A stretch of DNA of 64,000 nucleotides from Plantactinospora soyae (GTDB taxonomy: Bacteria > Actinomycetota > Actinomycetes > Mycobacteriales > Micromonosporaceae): contig NZ_JADBEB010000001.1 of the NCBI RefSeq assembly GCF_014874095.1, forward strand, positions 5,952,001-6,016,000. Reading direction: 5' to 3'. The notes under the pieces are model-generated. The model did not search any database, was not told the origin of the DNA, and saw only the letters and a program-made list of their open reading frames with translations. Numbering within the stretch: the first letter of the stretch is position 1; each line of letters starts with the position of its first letter. The translations under genes and the position numbers were made by a program. Below, piece after piece: positions 35,648-44,056 of the stretch.

Positions 35648-37141
35648 CTACTGGTTGGTGATAGCGACGTTGTCGAAGGCCGCGGCCGCGTTGTAGACGC
35701 GAACGCCCGACTTGCCGGACGCGTAGGTGGCGTCGATGACCGAGATCTTGGGAGCGGTCAGGTCACCGACGTACACCCTGATCGACGAGCCGCCGGCCAC
35801 CACGCGCAGGTGGTACCGCTGGCCGGCGACGACCGGCAGCGGCGCCGAGCCGAGCAGCGTCCAGTTGTTGTCGGCCCGGCCGAGGATCACGCGCCCGGCC
35901 GGGGTGATGCCGGCGTAGTAGCCGCGGTAGGCGTCGGTTCCGGTCCCCACGTTGGCGGCCCGGAACACCAGCCCGGCGTCGCCGATGCCCGAGGTGACCG
36001 TGACGTCGAGGTCGTAGGTCGCGTTCACGTGGTTGTCGTCGAGTAGTGACTTGCCGCCGTAGGAGGCGGTCGTCCGGTACTGGCCGGAGCTGACCGACCA
36101 GGCCCCGCCGTACGTCTTCCAGCCGAGCGCGTCTCCGTCGGCGAAGTTGTCCTTCACGAGCATCTTCACCCGCTGGATCGTGCCGTCGGCGTTGAAGTTC
36201 ATCCGGTCGTACGCGACCTGCCGCGCGTTGCCATTGGTCTCCGACAGCGGGCGGCGGTGGTAGAAGATGTACCAGGTGTCGGTGCCCGGGATGTTCAGCA
36301 CCGAATTGTGCCCGGCGCCGCGCGCCACCGCGGGGTCCTGCGCCAGGACCTTGTCGAGGCGGATGAACGGGCCGGTGGGTGAGTCGGCCATCGCGTACGC
36401 CACGGAGTAGTCGGGCCCGGTCCAGCCGCCCTCGGACCACATCAGGTAGTACTTGCCGTTCCGTTTGAACATCTGCGAGCCCTCGACGTAACCGCTCGGA
36501 GTGATCTCCTTGTACGTCGTGCCGTCGGCGAACGTGCCCAGGCTCGTCATGTCGGCGTTCAGCTTGGCGACGTTGGCGTGCCGCCAGCCGCCGTAGTAGA
36601 TGTACGCCTGCCCGTCGTCGTCGACGAAGACGTCCTGGTCGATCGGCTGGGCGCCGTTGACGAACTGCGAGATCAACGGCCGCCCGATCGCGTCGGTGTA
36701 GGGCCCCTCGGGCCGGTCGGCCACCGCCACCCCGATACCGCCGAGCTCGCTGTTGCTCTGGATGTCGTTGGCCCCGAAGTACAGGTAGTACCTGCCGTTG
36801 CGGGCGATCGGGGCGGGCGCCCAGACGGCGTACCGCGCCCAGCTCACGTTCGCGGTGGTGAGGATGTTCGGGTGCTTGGTCCAGGTGATCAGGTCGGTCG
36901 AGGAGAAGGCGTCGAGATAGGTCTGTTCCGCGTACGGGCGGGAAGCGGTCGGGAACACGTAGAAGCGGTTGTTGTAGATCGCCACGTCGGGATCGGCGTA
37001 CCACCCGGCCACGATCGGGTTGCCCGCCTCGGCGGTGGTGTACTCCGGCAGCGCGGCCGACATCGGAGCGGCCGCCGCGGTGGCGGCGAGCACTCCCGCG
37101 ACGGCAACGACCTTACTGAGGGCGCCTCCAAGCATCGGCAT
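35648..37141 (-). CDS. Secreted GH43-family glycoside hydrolase with C-terminal lectin-like domain
   Basis: The protein has 497 aa; the signal peptide is at residues 1-30. The five-bladed GH43 propeller spans about 40-330. The catalytic base Asp50 is in GWYADPDV, the pKa-tuning Asp170 is in PIDQDVF, and the acid Glu220 is in GYVEGSQMFKRNGKYYL. The C-terminal ~170 residues (DNFADGDALGWKTYGGAWSV, VFRAANVGTGTDAYRGYYAG) form a concanavalin-like domain often attached to GH43. Likely activity is arabinofuranosidase or beta-xylosidase on arabinoxylan; the subfamily cannot be set here. It has a weak RBS; ttgacg about 45 nt upstream may be a -35 box. Confidence 0.88.
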   Translation of the reverse strand: MPMLGGALSKVVAVAGVLAATAAAAPMSAALPEYTTAEAGNPIVAGWYADPDVAIYNNRFYVFPTASRPYAEQTYLDAFSSTDLITWTKHPNILTTANVSWARYAVWAPAPIARNGRYYLYFGANDIQSNSELGGIGVAVADRPEGPYTDAIGRPLISQFVNGAQPIDQDVFVDDDGQAYIYYGGWRHANVAKLNADMTSLGTFADGTTYKEITPSGYVEGSQMFKRNGKYYLMWSEGGWTGPDYSVAYAMADSPTGPFIRLDKVLAQDPAVARGAGHNSVLNIPGTDTWYIFYHRRPLSETNGNARQVAYDRMNFNADGTIQRVKMLVKDNFADGDALGWKTYGGAWSVSSGQYRTTASYGGKSLLDDNHVNATYDLDVTVTSGIGDAGLVFRAANVGTGTDAYRGYYAGITPAGRVILGRADNNWTLLGSAPLPVVAGQRYHLRVVAGGSSIRVYVGDLTAPKISVIDATYASGKSGVRVYNAAAAFDNVAITNQ

Positions 37142-37430
37142 ACAGCAATGTTTTCCGATCTTGCTTCATGCCGTCAAGTGTCAGGTCATCGCGCGGCGAG
37201 TGTGGTGATCGGCGACCGTGACCGGACGGGGTCATTCAAGACGGGCGACCACGTCACCGGTGGACGGGGGTCACAACAGCGACCCGCGTCCGGTCACGTC
37301 CGAACCCGCTCACGCCGCCCCGGTCCGGGCGAGACCATCAGCGGTCAGTCAGGCCATCAGCCTGCCCGTCCGGCTCCGTCAATTACAGGGTTTGTGGGAA
37401 GGGGAGGCCAGCGGGACCGGCTCTCGAGGG
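37142..37430. other. GH43 upstream region
   Basis: About 290 bases lie between the GH43 start and the end of the small secreted protein gene. They probably hold the GH43 promoter; no gene or clear operator was seen. Confidence 0.3.
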
Positions 37431-37814
37431 CTATCCCTCGAGGTAGGCGTAGCCGCAGTCGGTCGGAGTTCCGCCCGAGCCGTTCTGCCTGCACACCTTG
37501 AGTTCCAGGAGTTCGCCGCTGGCGTAGCTCCCGGCGCGTGCGGTGGTCGACACTGTGCCGTTGTTGGCGCCGTTGGCGTCTGTTGTCGACACCACGACGC
37601 GCCCGGCCGAGGCCAGCACCCAAGCCGTCACACGACGGCTGTCCCCATAGGTGTCAGTGACCCTGAGGACCCGGGTCGAGCTGTTGAACGAGGCGTACCC
37701 ATAACTGGTGGACGCCGTTCCCACGGCCGCGTGAGCCGCTCCCGGCGCCATGATCCCGAACGCGAGTGTTGCCCCTCCGGCCACCATCAGGGCTCGTCTT
37801 ACCACCTGTCGCAT
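37431..37814 (-). CDS. Small secreted protein of unknown function
   Basis: The protein has 127 aa from an ATG directly behind a perfect GGAGG. It has a clear signal peptide (hydrophobic about residues 8-28, cleavage near AAHAA). The mature ~98 residues are Thr/Ser/Ala-rich beta-type sequence with two Cys near the end (VCRQNGSGGTPTDCGYAY) that could form one disulfide. It has no catalytic motif. The family is not recognised. It is flanked by carbohydrate-active genes but has its own promoter region. Confidence 0.7.
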   Translation of the reverse strand: MRQVVRRALMVAGGATLAFGIMAPGAAHAAVGTASTSYGYASFNSSTRVLRVTDTYGDSRRVTAWVLASAGRVVVSTTDANGANNGTVSTTARAGSYASGELLELKVCRQNGSGGTPTDCGYAYLEG

Positions 37815-38178
37815 GGTTCCTCCCGTGCCTCAATTGCCTCCACCGCCGGATCTGATCCGTGCCGGCCTGGTCTGACTCACACTGACAGGCTGGTATTGAG
37901 GGATCTCTGGGCAACTCTTGTATCAGCTGGTCACGGGCGTGTTCGAAGGGGCGGCGGCGAGGGCTGGCAGTAATGCGTATTCGAGTCGTGCGAGTTCTCC
38001 TGCCACGACGCGATGCCGGTCGTACGCGCCGGTTACCGCCGGCACGGGCGCGTCTACTCCAACCCGGTCAAGCCGTACACCATCAGGACTTTGCCGGGGC
38101 CCTGGGCCCCGGCCGGCAACCGGGCGTCGCCCTGCTGCATGGGCCGTGTCAACGATGGGAAGGGCCAGAGCGCCTAGT
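37815..38178. other. Intergenic stretch with a possible gene fragment
   Basis: No complete gene. One plus-strand frame ending near 38177 reads CEFSCHDAMPVVRAGYRR and VYSNPVKPYTIRTLPGPW with coding-like composition but no start. It is possibly a decayed fragment; the family is unknown. Confidence 0.25.
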
Positions 38179-38222
38179 AGTCGCGCTTCGCCGGGAGTTC
38201 TGATGCCCGGCGAAGCGCGACT
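38179..38222. terminator. Very strong hairpin terminator
   Basis: A perfect 17-bp stem beginning agtcgcgcttcgccggg has a 10-nt loop and sits just past the stop of the minus-strand GDPD gene. Confidence 0.75.
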
Positions 38223-38230
38223 CGATCACG

Positions 38231-39793
38231 TCAGGTCGACGGAACAGCGTTGCCGCGACCGGCGTTCCAGAGCCAGCCGAGTTCCGTTGTGGTAAGCACG
38301 CGGTCCCAGACGGCGACGTCGTCCAACGTGCCCTCGAAGAAGCGGTCGTTAGCGTCGCGGTAGGCCCCGATGTGCAGGCCGTCGGTTGCGACGAGGGCGC
38401 CGGTCGCGGTCTCTCTGGCGTCCACGAAACTTGTGACCTCGCCGCCGTCCAGGTAGAGGCGGGTCATGCCGGTGGCCTGATCGTACGAGACGGCGACGTG
38501 GTGCCAGGCACCCGGGGCCGGAACTCTGTCGGACTCCGCGATCACCGACGTGCCGGTGGTCTGAACGCTGTACTTCAGCTGCCCGGTTACCTCCGAGAGC
38601 TCCACCGAGATCGCCCCGGCACCGGACGTCTCGAGGATGGACTGACGCCACGGAACGCCGGCCCGCGCCGGCTTGAACCACGCGGCGGTCGTGTACCGGT
38701 CCGCCGCATCCGGAAGAACCTCGATCGGCACGTCGACATAGTCACGGTGGCCCTGGAACGTGACGCCACCACGCAGGCGGCCGCGCCCGGCGAAGGCCGC
38801 GTTCGCCACCAGTCGACCCTGACGCAACTGATTGACCGAGCCGTCGTCGTCGGCGAAGTCCCCGTTGTGGTCGTCGAACGACCAGTGCCCGAGCAGACCG
38901 CGGCGAATGCCGGTCCGGTCATCGTGCCCGCGAAGCTGAAGCGCCTCGGCAGCGTGGTCGGTGTAGACGCGGTCGATGCCCCAGTCGAAGAACCGCTGCA
39001 TGACGGCGAAGTCGTTGATCGTCCAGGCTCCGGCCTCCATGCCGGCGGCCCGGATCTTCTGGATCGACTCCGGGCTCACGTGCGCCTGGTTCATGACGAT
39101 GGTCTCGAAGCCGCGATCCACCGCTGTCGCGATCGAGCCGTCGATGTCCGAAGTGTTGGTGTCCCAGAAGACGTGCAGGCTCGGGTCGAGCTGCTTGACC
39201 TGTGTCATGAGCGGCAGGCTGCCGTCGTTGAAACCGACCCAGTCCTGCATCCCGAGCTGATGGACGACGTCCACCGACGCCTCGACCACAGCCGACTCCT
39301 TGGGCTGGATCGAAACCCGGGTCCGATGCTGCTGCTTGACCATCCTCAGTACGTCGGAAAGCAGCGGCATCCGCTCGACCGGGACCTGCTTGGCGGTCAG
39401 TCCGTTGCTGTCGCGGAAGGCCCAGGCGACGTCGACGGTTCTCAGCTGCTTGTAGGTACTGTCGGCGATGACCAGGTTCTTGTCTCCGACGCGCGCGGTT
39501 GTGCGGTCATGGGAGACGACGACCTGACCGTCCTTGGAGAGGAAGACGTCAAGCTCGATCCAGTCAGCGCCGACCCGGATGCCTTGCCGCATCGACGTCA
39601 TCGTGTTCTCCGGATACGCGCCCGAGTAGCCGCGGTGGGCGGTGATGCCGTTGTCGAGGAAGCCTGCGGTGTCGCTGCTCGGGGTCGGCGTCCTGGGTTC
39701 CGCCTGGGCGGACGGGGTCGCGAGTGCCGGGGTGAGAACGACCGCCAGCACTGCTGCACCGGCAAGTGTGGTCAAGAATCGGGGTGTTTCCAT
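38231..39793 (-). CDS. Secreted glycerophosphodiester phosphodiesterase with LamG-like domain
   Basis: The protein has 520 aa; the signal peptide is at residues 1-31. A GDPD TIM barrel follows (about 45-300) with the family triad: ITAHRGYSGAYPENT (His53, Arg54), WIELDVFLSKDGQ (Glu80, Asp82) and VVVSHD (His95). The C-terminal ~210 residues (GLLGHWSFDDHNGDFADDDG, TTAAWFKPAR, GAWHHVAVSYD, GTLDDVAVWDRVLTTTELG) are a LamG/concanavalin domain. It probably hydrolyses deacylated phospholipid or teichoic-type phosphodiesters outside the cell while binding a glycan. It stands alone. Confidence 0.88.
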   Translation of the reverse strand: METPRFLTTLAGAAVLAVVLTPALATPSAQAEPRTPTPSSDTAGFLDNGITAHRGYSGAYPENTMTSMRQGIRVGADWIELDVFLSKDGQVVVSHDRTTARVGDKNLVIADSTYKQLRTVDVAWAFRDSNGLTAKQVPVERMPLLSDVLRMVKQQHRTRVSIQPKESAVVEASVDVVHQLGMQDWVGFNDGSLPLMTQVKQLDPSLHVFWDTNTSDIDGSIATAVDRGFETIVMNQAHVSPESIQKIRAAGMEAGAWTINDFAVMQRFFDWGIDRVYTDHAAEALQLRGHDDRTGIRRGLLGHWSFDDHNGDFADDDGSVNQLRQGRLVANAAFAGRGRLRGGVTFQGHRDYVDVPIEVLPDAADRYTTAAWFKPARAGVPWRQSILETSGAGAISVELSEVTGQLKYSVQTTGTSVIAESDRVPAPGAWHHVAVSYDQATGMTRLYLDGGEVTSFVDARETATGALVATDGLHIGAYRDANDRFFEGTLDDVAVWDRVLTTTELGWLWNAGRGNAVPST

Positions 39794-40095
39794 AGAGGAT
39801 TGGTCGCCATTCCATCAGATCGGGGCGCACGCGGGCACGCTGTTGCGCCAAGATCGTCATACTTTGCCGGCCGGACCGAACACCGGAGCGCTGGCCGCTC
39901 AACAACCCTGTGAAGCGCCGATGAACACATCGTCTCCTTTGTCCGGGCCGGCAGCCTCGCCCGTCTCGTCGCTCCTGCCTATCCCGCCTCGGGCGAACGC
40001 GCACCCGGAGCGGTGGGTTCGCACTGTCTCCCCGTGAGTGCCTCGACCTGCCGGGGGCTGTCGTTGGCCGGGGGCCGGCAGGCTAGTTTGCTCGG
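39794..40095. other. Divergent promoter region
   Basis: 300 bases separate the GDPD gene and the HNH-like gene, transcribed apart. No gene is supported; promoters for both are expected here. Confidence 0.35.
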
Positions 40096-40536
40096 ATGAG
40101 TCTCCTCGATGACGTCGCGAGGCGTGACAGTTGGCGATGCTGGGTGTGCGACGAGCGGGTCGACGCCGACAAATCGGTGAACGACCCGCGTGGCCCCAGC
40201 GTCGACAGCCGCACCGCCGACAAGAAGGCCAAGGTCGCCGAGCGACTGGCGCACCGTGCCTGCAACACCCGCAAGGGCGCGGTCAAGGTGGTCATCGCCT
40301 GGCCGGACCGTCTGCACGTGGTGGAGCCCGCGCCGCTGATCACCGTCGCCGAGCGACTCGAACGCAAGGGCGGCCGCGAGTTGGTCGCACGCTGTCCGAG
40401 CAAGAAGGATGCCCAGGAGGCGGCGGACTGGCTGGTCGACCGGTTCTCCCGGCTGGTGCCCGGACTGCCGGTGACCGCGAGCGTCGACGCCGGCGGCGGA
40501 CAGTACCTCGTCACCCTGGCCGCCGGCCGCCGCTGA
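40096..40536 (+). CDS. Small HNH-like zinc-binding protein
   Basis: This 146-aa protein opens with RRDSWRCWVCDERVD (Cys15, Cys18) and continues to RLAHRACNTRKG (His53, Cys56). This CxxC...HxxC arrangement is typical of HNH-type nuclease folds. The catalytic HH pair of true HNH nucleases is not evident. The C-terminal half (SKKDAQEAADWLVDRFSRLV) looks like a small alpha/beta domain. It has an ATG start. Function unknown. Confidence 0.65.
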   Translation: MSLLDDVARRDSWRCWVCDERVDADKSVNDPRGPSVDSRTADKKAKVAERLAHRACNTRKGAVKVVIAWPDRLHVVEPAPLITVAERLERKGGRELVARCPSKKDAQEAADWLVDRFSRLVPGLPVTASVDAGGGQYLVTLAAGRR

Positions 40537-40817
40537 CCGGTGGCCCTGACCGGTGGGCCGCTGCCGACCAGGGCAGCCCGGACCGGGCCACTACCAGCGC
40601 TGCCGCATCACCCGCGACTCCCCGCCGCTCGCATTGCGTCGACGGCAGCGAGCGGCTCGAGCGTTCTCAGCGACAGATCAGTGGACCTGACCCTCGTCGA
40701 GGCCCAGCCGGGGGTGAGGCAATGCGTCCGGCAGCTATCCGAACGCATTGACATCGGCAGGATCGTATACCGGCCGTCTCCAGCCGGTGGTGTCGGCGGC
40801 GATCAGTTGCCTGATGA
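40537..40817. other. Intergenic stretch
   Basis: 280 bases lie between convergent genes with nothing recognised. Confidence 0.3.
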
Positions 40818-41105
40818 TCAGAAGGGGGGTGCGTCCTCGCCCATCAGCGCCAGCACGACGCCGCCCTTCCCGCTCTTGAGGCTCTGGACCACGACCTTGC
40901 CGGTGCTGCCGTCGGGCAGCTCCAACGTAAAGGTCTTCCCGACCGCGTTCTTGGGGCCATTGCCGGCGCTGTTGGCGGGTCGGAAGTCGCCTGCCCACGG
41001 CGGGGTCCCACCCTTGCGGGCGGGCTCGGCGAAGAGCGCGGCGGTGCCGGGGGTCCTGGTGCCGTCCGAGGCGAGAAGCACTGAGGCGCTGCGATAGGTA
41101 GCCAT
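40818..41105 (-). CDS. Small conserved-type hypothetical protein
   Basis: The protein has 95 aa from an ATG at 41105 (MATYRSASVLLA). A longer frame upstream is possible but unlikely. It contains GGTPPWAGDFRPANSAGNG and a beta-rich end (GKTFTLELPDGSTGKVVVQS, SGKGGVVLALMGEDAPPF). It has no signal, membrane segment or known motif, and coding-like third positions. Family not recognised. Confidence 0.6.
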   Translation of the reverse strand: MATYRSASVLLASDGTRTPGTAALFAEPARKGGTPPWAGDFRPANSAGNGPKNAVGKTFTLELPDGSTGKVVVQSLKSGKGGVVLALMGEDAPPF

Positions 41106-41406
41106 ATGCGCTAAGACTATCCCGGCCTGTGCTCGTTCGCGCCATGACAACTACCCCCTAAACGTGAACGGCCACGAAAAGGCACCTGCTCTCACCTCCG
41201 GGCTGACCGTGCGTTGGCCGCGGCCCGAGCTGGCCCCGGTCGCCGAACCCGCAGCTTCGGCGGCCGACGGCCCGCCGGCTCGGCCGACGTCTGGCCACCG
41301 CGTCCGCACTCGTCCGCACCAGGCCCAGACGCCTCGCAGGCTGTCGGCCCGCACGATCGGCGCCAGATTAGTACGGTTCACGCGGGCAGGCGGAGGGGCT
41401 GATGAC

Positions 41407-42150
41407 ATGAGCGGTGATGAGCCGGAGCTGCTGTCCGGCGGTTTCGTCAATGTTGTCGTTCGGGTGGGCGACACGGTGCGGCGACCCGTCTCGCCGTCCA
41501 GTGGGTTCGTTCGGGATGTCCTGGGGTTTCTTGAGCACTGCCAGTGGCCGGGCGCGCCGCGTCACCTCGGCTTCGATGATCAGGGTCGGGAAGTCCTCAC
41601 CTTCCTGGCCGGTCACGTGGCCTGGGAGAAAGCGCAGCCGGCCGAGGTGCGATCCGACCAGGGTCTGGTGGCGGTGAGCCGTCTGGTGCGCCAGTTGCAT
41701 GATCTGACCGCAGGGAGTGACCTCGCCGGTGATCAGGAGGTCGTTTGTCACAATGACCTGTCCCCGAGGAACACCGTCTATCGCGACCTCGGAGATGGCC
41801 TGCATCCGGTGGCCTTCATCGACTGGGACCTGGCGGCGCCGGGATCTCGGGTGCACGACGTGGCCCACGTGTGCTGGCAGTATGTCGGCCTGGGACCGGG
41901 GGTGGACATCGCCGAGGCTGCGAGGCTGGTACGACTGATCGCGGACGCGTACGGCTTGCTGGCCCGGGGAGAGCTGATTCGAACGATCCTGTGGTGGCAG
42001 GATCGTTGTTGGCGAGGAATTGCGACCGCTGCGGCAGCTGGCGAGCCGGCCATGGTGCGGCTATGTGCGCTCGGCGTGGTGAACGAGGTGCGGGCGGCCT
42101 ATCAGTGGACAGCCGAGCAGCGTCTCGCGCTGGAACGGGCGATGTTGTAG
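41407..42150 (+). CDS. Aminoglycoside phosphotransferase-family kinase
   Basis: This 247-aa protein is of the APH/choline-kinase-like family. The catalytic loop is VCHNDLSPRNTVY and the metal site is VAFIDWDLAAPGSRVHD, then VAHVCWQYVGLG. The N-lobe is short (LLSGGFVNVVVRVGDTVRRP) and lacks an obvious conserved Lys strand; the Arg pair may substitute. I start at the ATG at 41407 with ggagggg upstream, although the frame is open further left. The substrate may be an aminoglycoside, a sugar or a choline-like compound; it cannot be told. Confidence 0.8.
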   Translation: MSGDEPELLSGGFVNVVVRVGDTVRRPVSPSSGFVRDVLGFLEHCQWPGAPRHLGFDDQGREVLTFLAGHVAWEKAQPAEVRSDQGLVAVSRLVRQLHDLTAGSDLAGDQEVVCHNDLSPRNTVYRDLGDGLHPVAFIDWDLAAPGSRVHDVAHVCWQYVGLGPGVDIAEAARLVRLIADAYGLLARGELIRTILWWQDRCWRGIATAAAAGEPAMVRLCALGVVNEVRAAYQWTAEQRLALERAML

Positions 42151-42222
42151 GCGGCGATGGCGCCGAACGCGAGTTCGACCGGTCCGGGGCGGGCAGTCGA
42201 CGCCCGTCCCGGACCGGGCAGG

Positions 42223-43722
42223 TCAGGACGCGGTGCAGGTGGGGGTGATCCCGGTGGCGGTCCCCGTACCCTGGAACCCGAATTCGGTGGACTGCCCGGC
42301 GGCGACCCGGCCGTTGTGGCTCACGTTGGTGAACCGCACAGCGCCGCTGGTGCCGCTGGCGGTGGTGTTCCACGAGTTCGACACGGTGGCGCCGCTGGGC
42401 AGGGTCAGCCCGACGGACCAGCCGTTGATCGGCGCGGAGCCGGCGGTGACCCGGACCGTGGCGACGAATCCACCGTTCCACGAGTTCAGCGACACCGAAG
42501 CCGAGCACCCGGCGGGCGGTTGCGGCGGGGTGGGCGACACAGTCGGCGACGGGGGTACCGAGGGCGACACCGGCGGGCTGGTCGGCGACCCGGGTGGACT
42601 GGTCGGCGAGACGTTGCGGCCCTTGTTCAACTCGTCGAGCACCGCAGTGTACGCGGCCTTCCGCTGGTAGCTGCCGTTGCCGCCGGTGAAGAGCAGCCCG
42701 CGCTCGGAGGAGCGCCACGATTCGCTGTCGGCGATGCCCCAGACCGTGATGCCGGTGCATCTGGCGACGTTCAGGCAGGCCCGGACGACCTTGCGGTAGT
42801 TGTCCGCCTGGCCTTGGCCGATGTCGTTGTTGCTCAGGTCGTCGTCGATGTCGAGTTCGGTGAGGTGCACCTCGACGCCCAGGTCGGCGAACCGCTGGAT
42901 GTTGGCCTGGAGATCGCCCGTGATGATGCTGTTCGGGTTGTCGTTGAAGTGTGCCTGGAAGCCGACGCAGTCGATGTACTGCCGGTAGGTCCTGACGATG
43001 TCGTACATCGCGTTGGCCTTGCGGTTGGCGGTGCCACCCTGGACCGTGAGGCCCTCGATGTCGTAATCGTTGATGCAGAGCTTGGTGCTCAGGTTGTTCT
43101 GCTGCACGACCTGCTTGGCCCGGATGAACGAGTCCCGGATGACGTCGGTGTCGGTCGCGTCGAAGAAGTCACCGTCACCGTTCGCGTCCCGGTTCAGGGT
43201 GTGCGGCCACTGGGTACGGCGCGCGCCGGTGTTGTTGTCGGCCAACGCCTCGTTGACGACGTCCCAGTACGCGATCCTGTTGCCCCAGCGGGTCAACGCG
43301 TTGCCGATGAAGGTGTTCAGCGTCGCCTGGCTGGCGCCCTGCAACGAGCCTGCCTGCGAGTGCCACACCATGGTGTGACCGCGGACCACCATGTTGTTGG
43401 ACTGCGCGTAGTTCACCAGCGTGTCCGCGTTGCCGGTGTTCTGCAGGGCTCCGGTGGACGTGGCGATCGTCGACGGCTTCATGTCGTTCTCTGGGGTGAG
43501 CTGGTTGAATTCCTGACCGACGATCGAGCTGAGCCGGCCGGGTGAGGCGGCGACGCCGAAGAACAGGCCGGCATTGGCGGCCGCGGCCCGCAGCGTCGTC
43601 TCGGCCGCGACGGCCGGCGTGGTCGACTGAACGATCACCGCGCCGCCGACCAGAAGTAGCGCCGTCGCCGGCAGCAGAGCAATTCTCGTACGTCTCTTAC
43701 GCTGGCTCGGGATGCTGCTCAC
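42223..43722 (-). CDS. Secreted endo-beta-1,4-xylanase: GH10 plus CBM2
   Basis: The protein has 499 aa; the signal peptide is at residues 1-40. The GH10 TIM barrel spans about 43-345: acid/base Glu158 is in YWDVVNEAL, nucleophile Glu289 is in VHLTELDID, with ENDMKPS and GHTMVWHSQ before them. A Ser/Pro linker (about 355-395) joins a C-terminal CBM2 (CSASVSLNSWNGGFVATVRV, ending TPTCTAS). It cleaves the xylan backbone; CBM2 binds cellulose or xylan. It has an ATG after ggagat. A remnant of another CBM2 gene lies just upstream. Confidence 0.93.
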   Translation of the reverse strand: MSSIPSQRKRRTRIALLPATALLLVGGAVIVQSTTPAVAAETTLRAAAANAGLFFGVAASPGRLSSIVGQEFNQLTPENDMKPSTIATSTGALQNTGNADTLVNYAQSNNMVVRGHTMVWHSQAGSLQGASQATLNTFIGNALTRWGNRIAYWDVVNEALADNNTGARRTQWPHTLNRDANGDGDFFDATDTDVIRDSFIRAKQVVQQNNLSTKLCINDYDIEGLTVQGGTANRKANAMYDIVRTYRQYIDCVGFQAHFNDNPNSIITGDLQANIQRFADLGVEVHLTELDIDDDLSNNDIGQGQADNYRKVVRACLNVARCTGITVWGIADSESWRSSERGLLFTGGNGSYQRKAAYTAVLDELNKGRNVSPTSPPGSPTSPPVSPSVPPSPTVSPTPPQPPAGCSASVSLNSWNGGFVATVRVTAGSAPINGWSVGLTLPSGATVSNSWNTTASGTSGAVRFTNVSHNGRVAAGQSTEFGFQGTGTATGITPTCTAS

Positions 43723-44056
43723 GGGGGATCTCCTTACAGGTCAGCATCAGGTGATTGATGCTCATGCCGGAGCCGGCAGGTGCCGGACGCGGCAGGGTGT
43801 TCAGTGGCAGGTGGCGCCGTTGAGGCTGAACCCGGTTGGCGCGGCGCTGTCGCCGGTGTGGCTGGCCTGCGGCTGGCCCTGGCTGCTTGTCATGGTCGAC
43901 GACCATGCGGCGAGTCCTGGGATCGACCCGAGCCACAAGAGGTAGACGCCTGTCGATGGACAAGTATCGATATGGATCCGCCATGCTGTCAACAGCTTCC
44001 GGAACGGAACTGCGCGGTTGTGGCATCGGGCGATCGCGGGTACGTCGTCGCGGCGG
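43723..44056. other. Xylanase upstream region
   Basis: Besides the CBM2 remnant, this gap holds tatcgata (43965-43972) and gctgtcaacagc (43985-43996), short dyads that might be regulator sites. No promoter can be assigned with confidence. Confidence 0.3.
43801..43890 (-). pseudogene. CBM2 C-terminal remnant
   Basis: The minus strand reads SHTGDSAAPTGFSLNGATCH then stop. This is the usual last 20 residues of a family 2 carbohydrate-binding module (compare GSNPAPTSFTLNGTTC endings). Upstream the frame loses CBM2 character within about 10 codons. A CBM2-bearing enzyme gene stood here and only its end remains, 80 nt upstream of the xylanase start. Confidence 0.55.
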
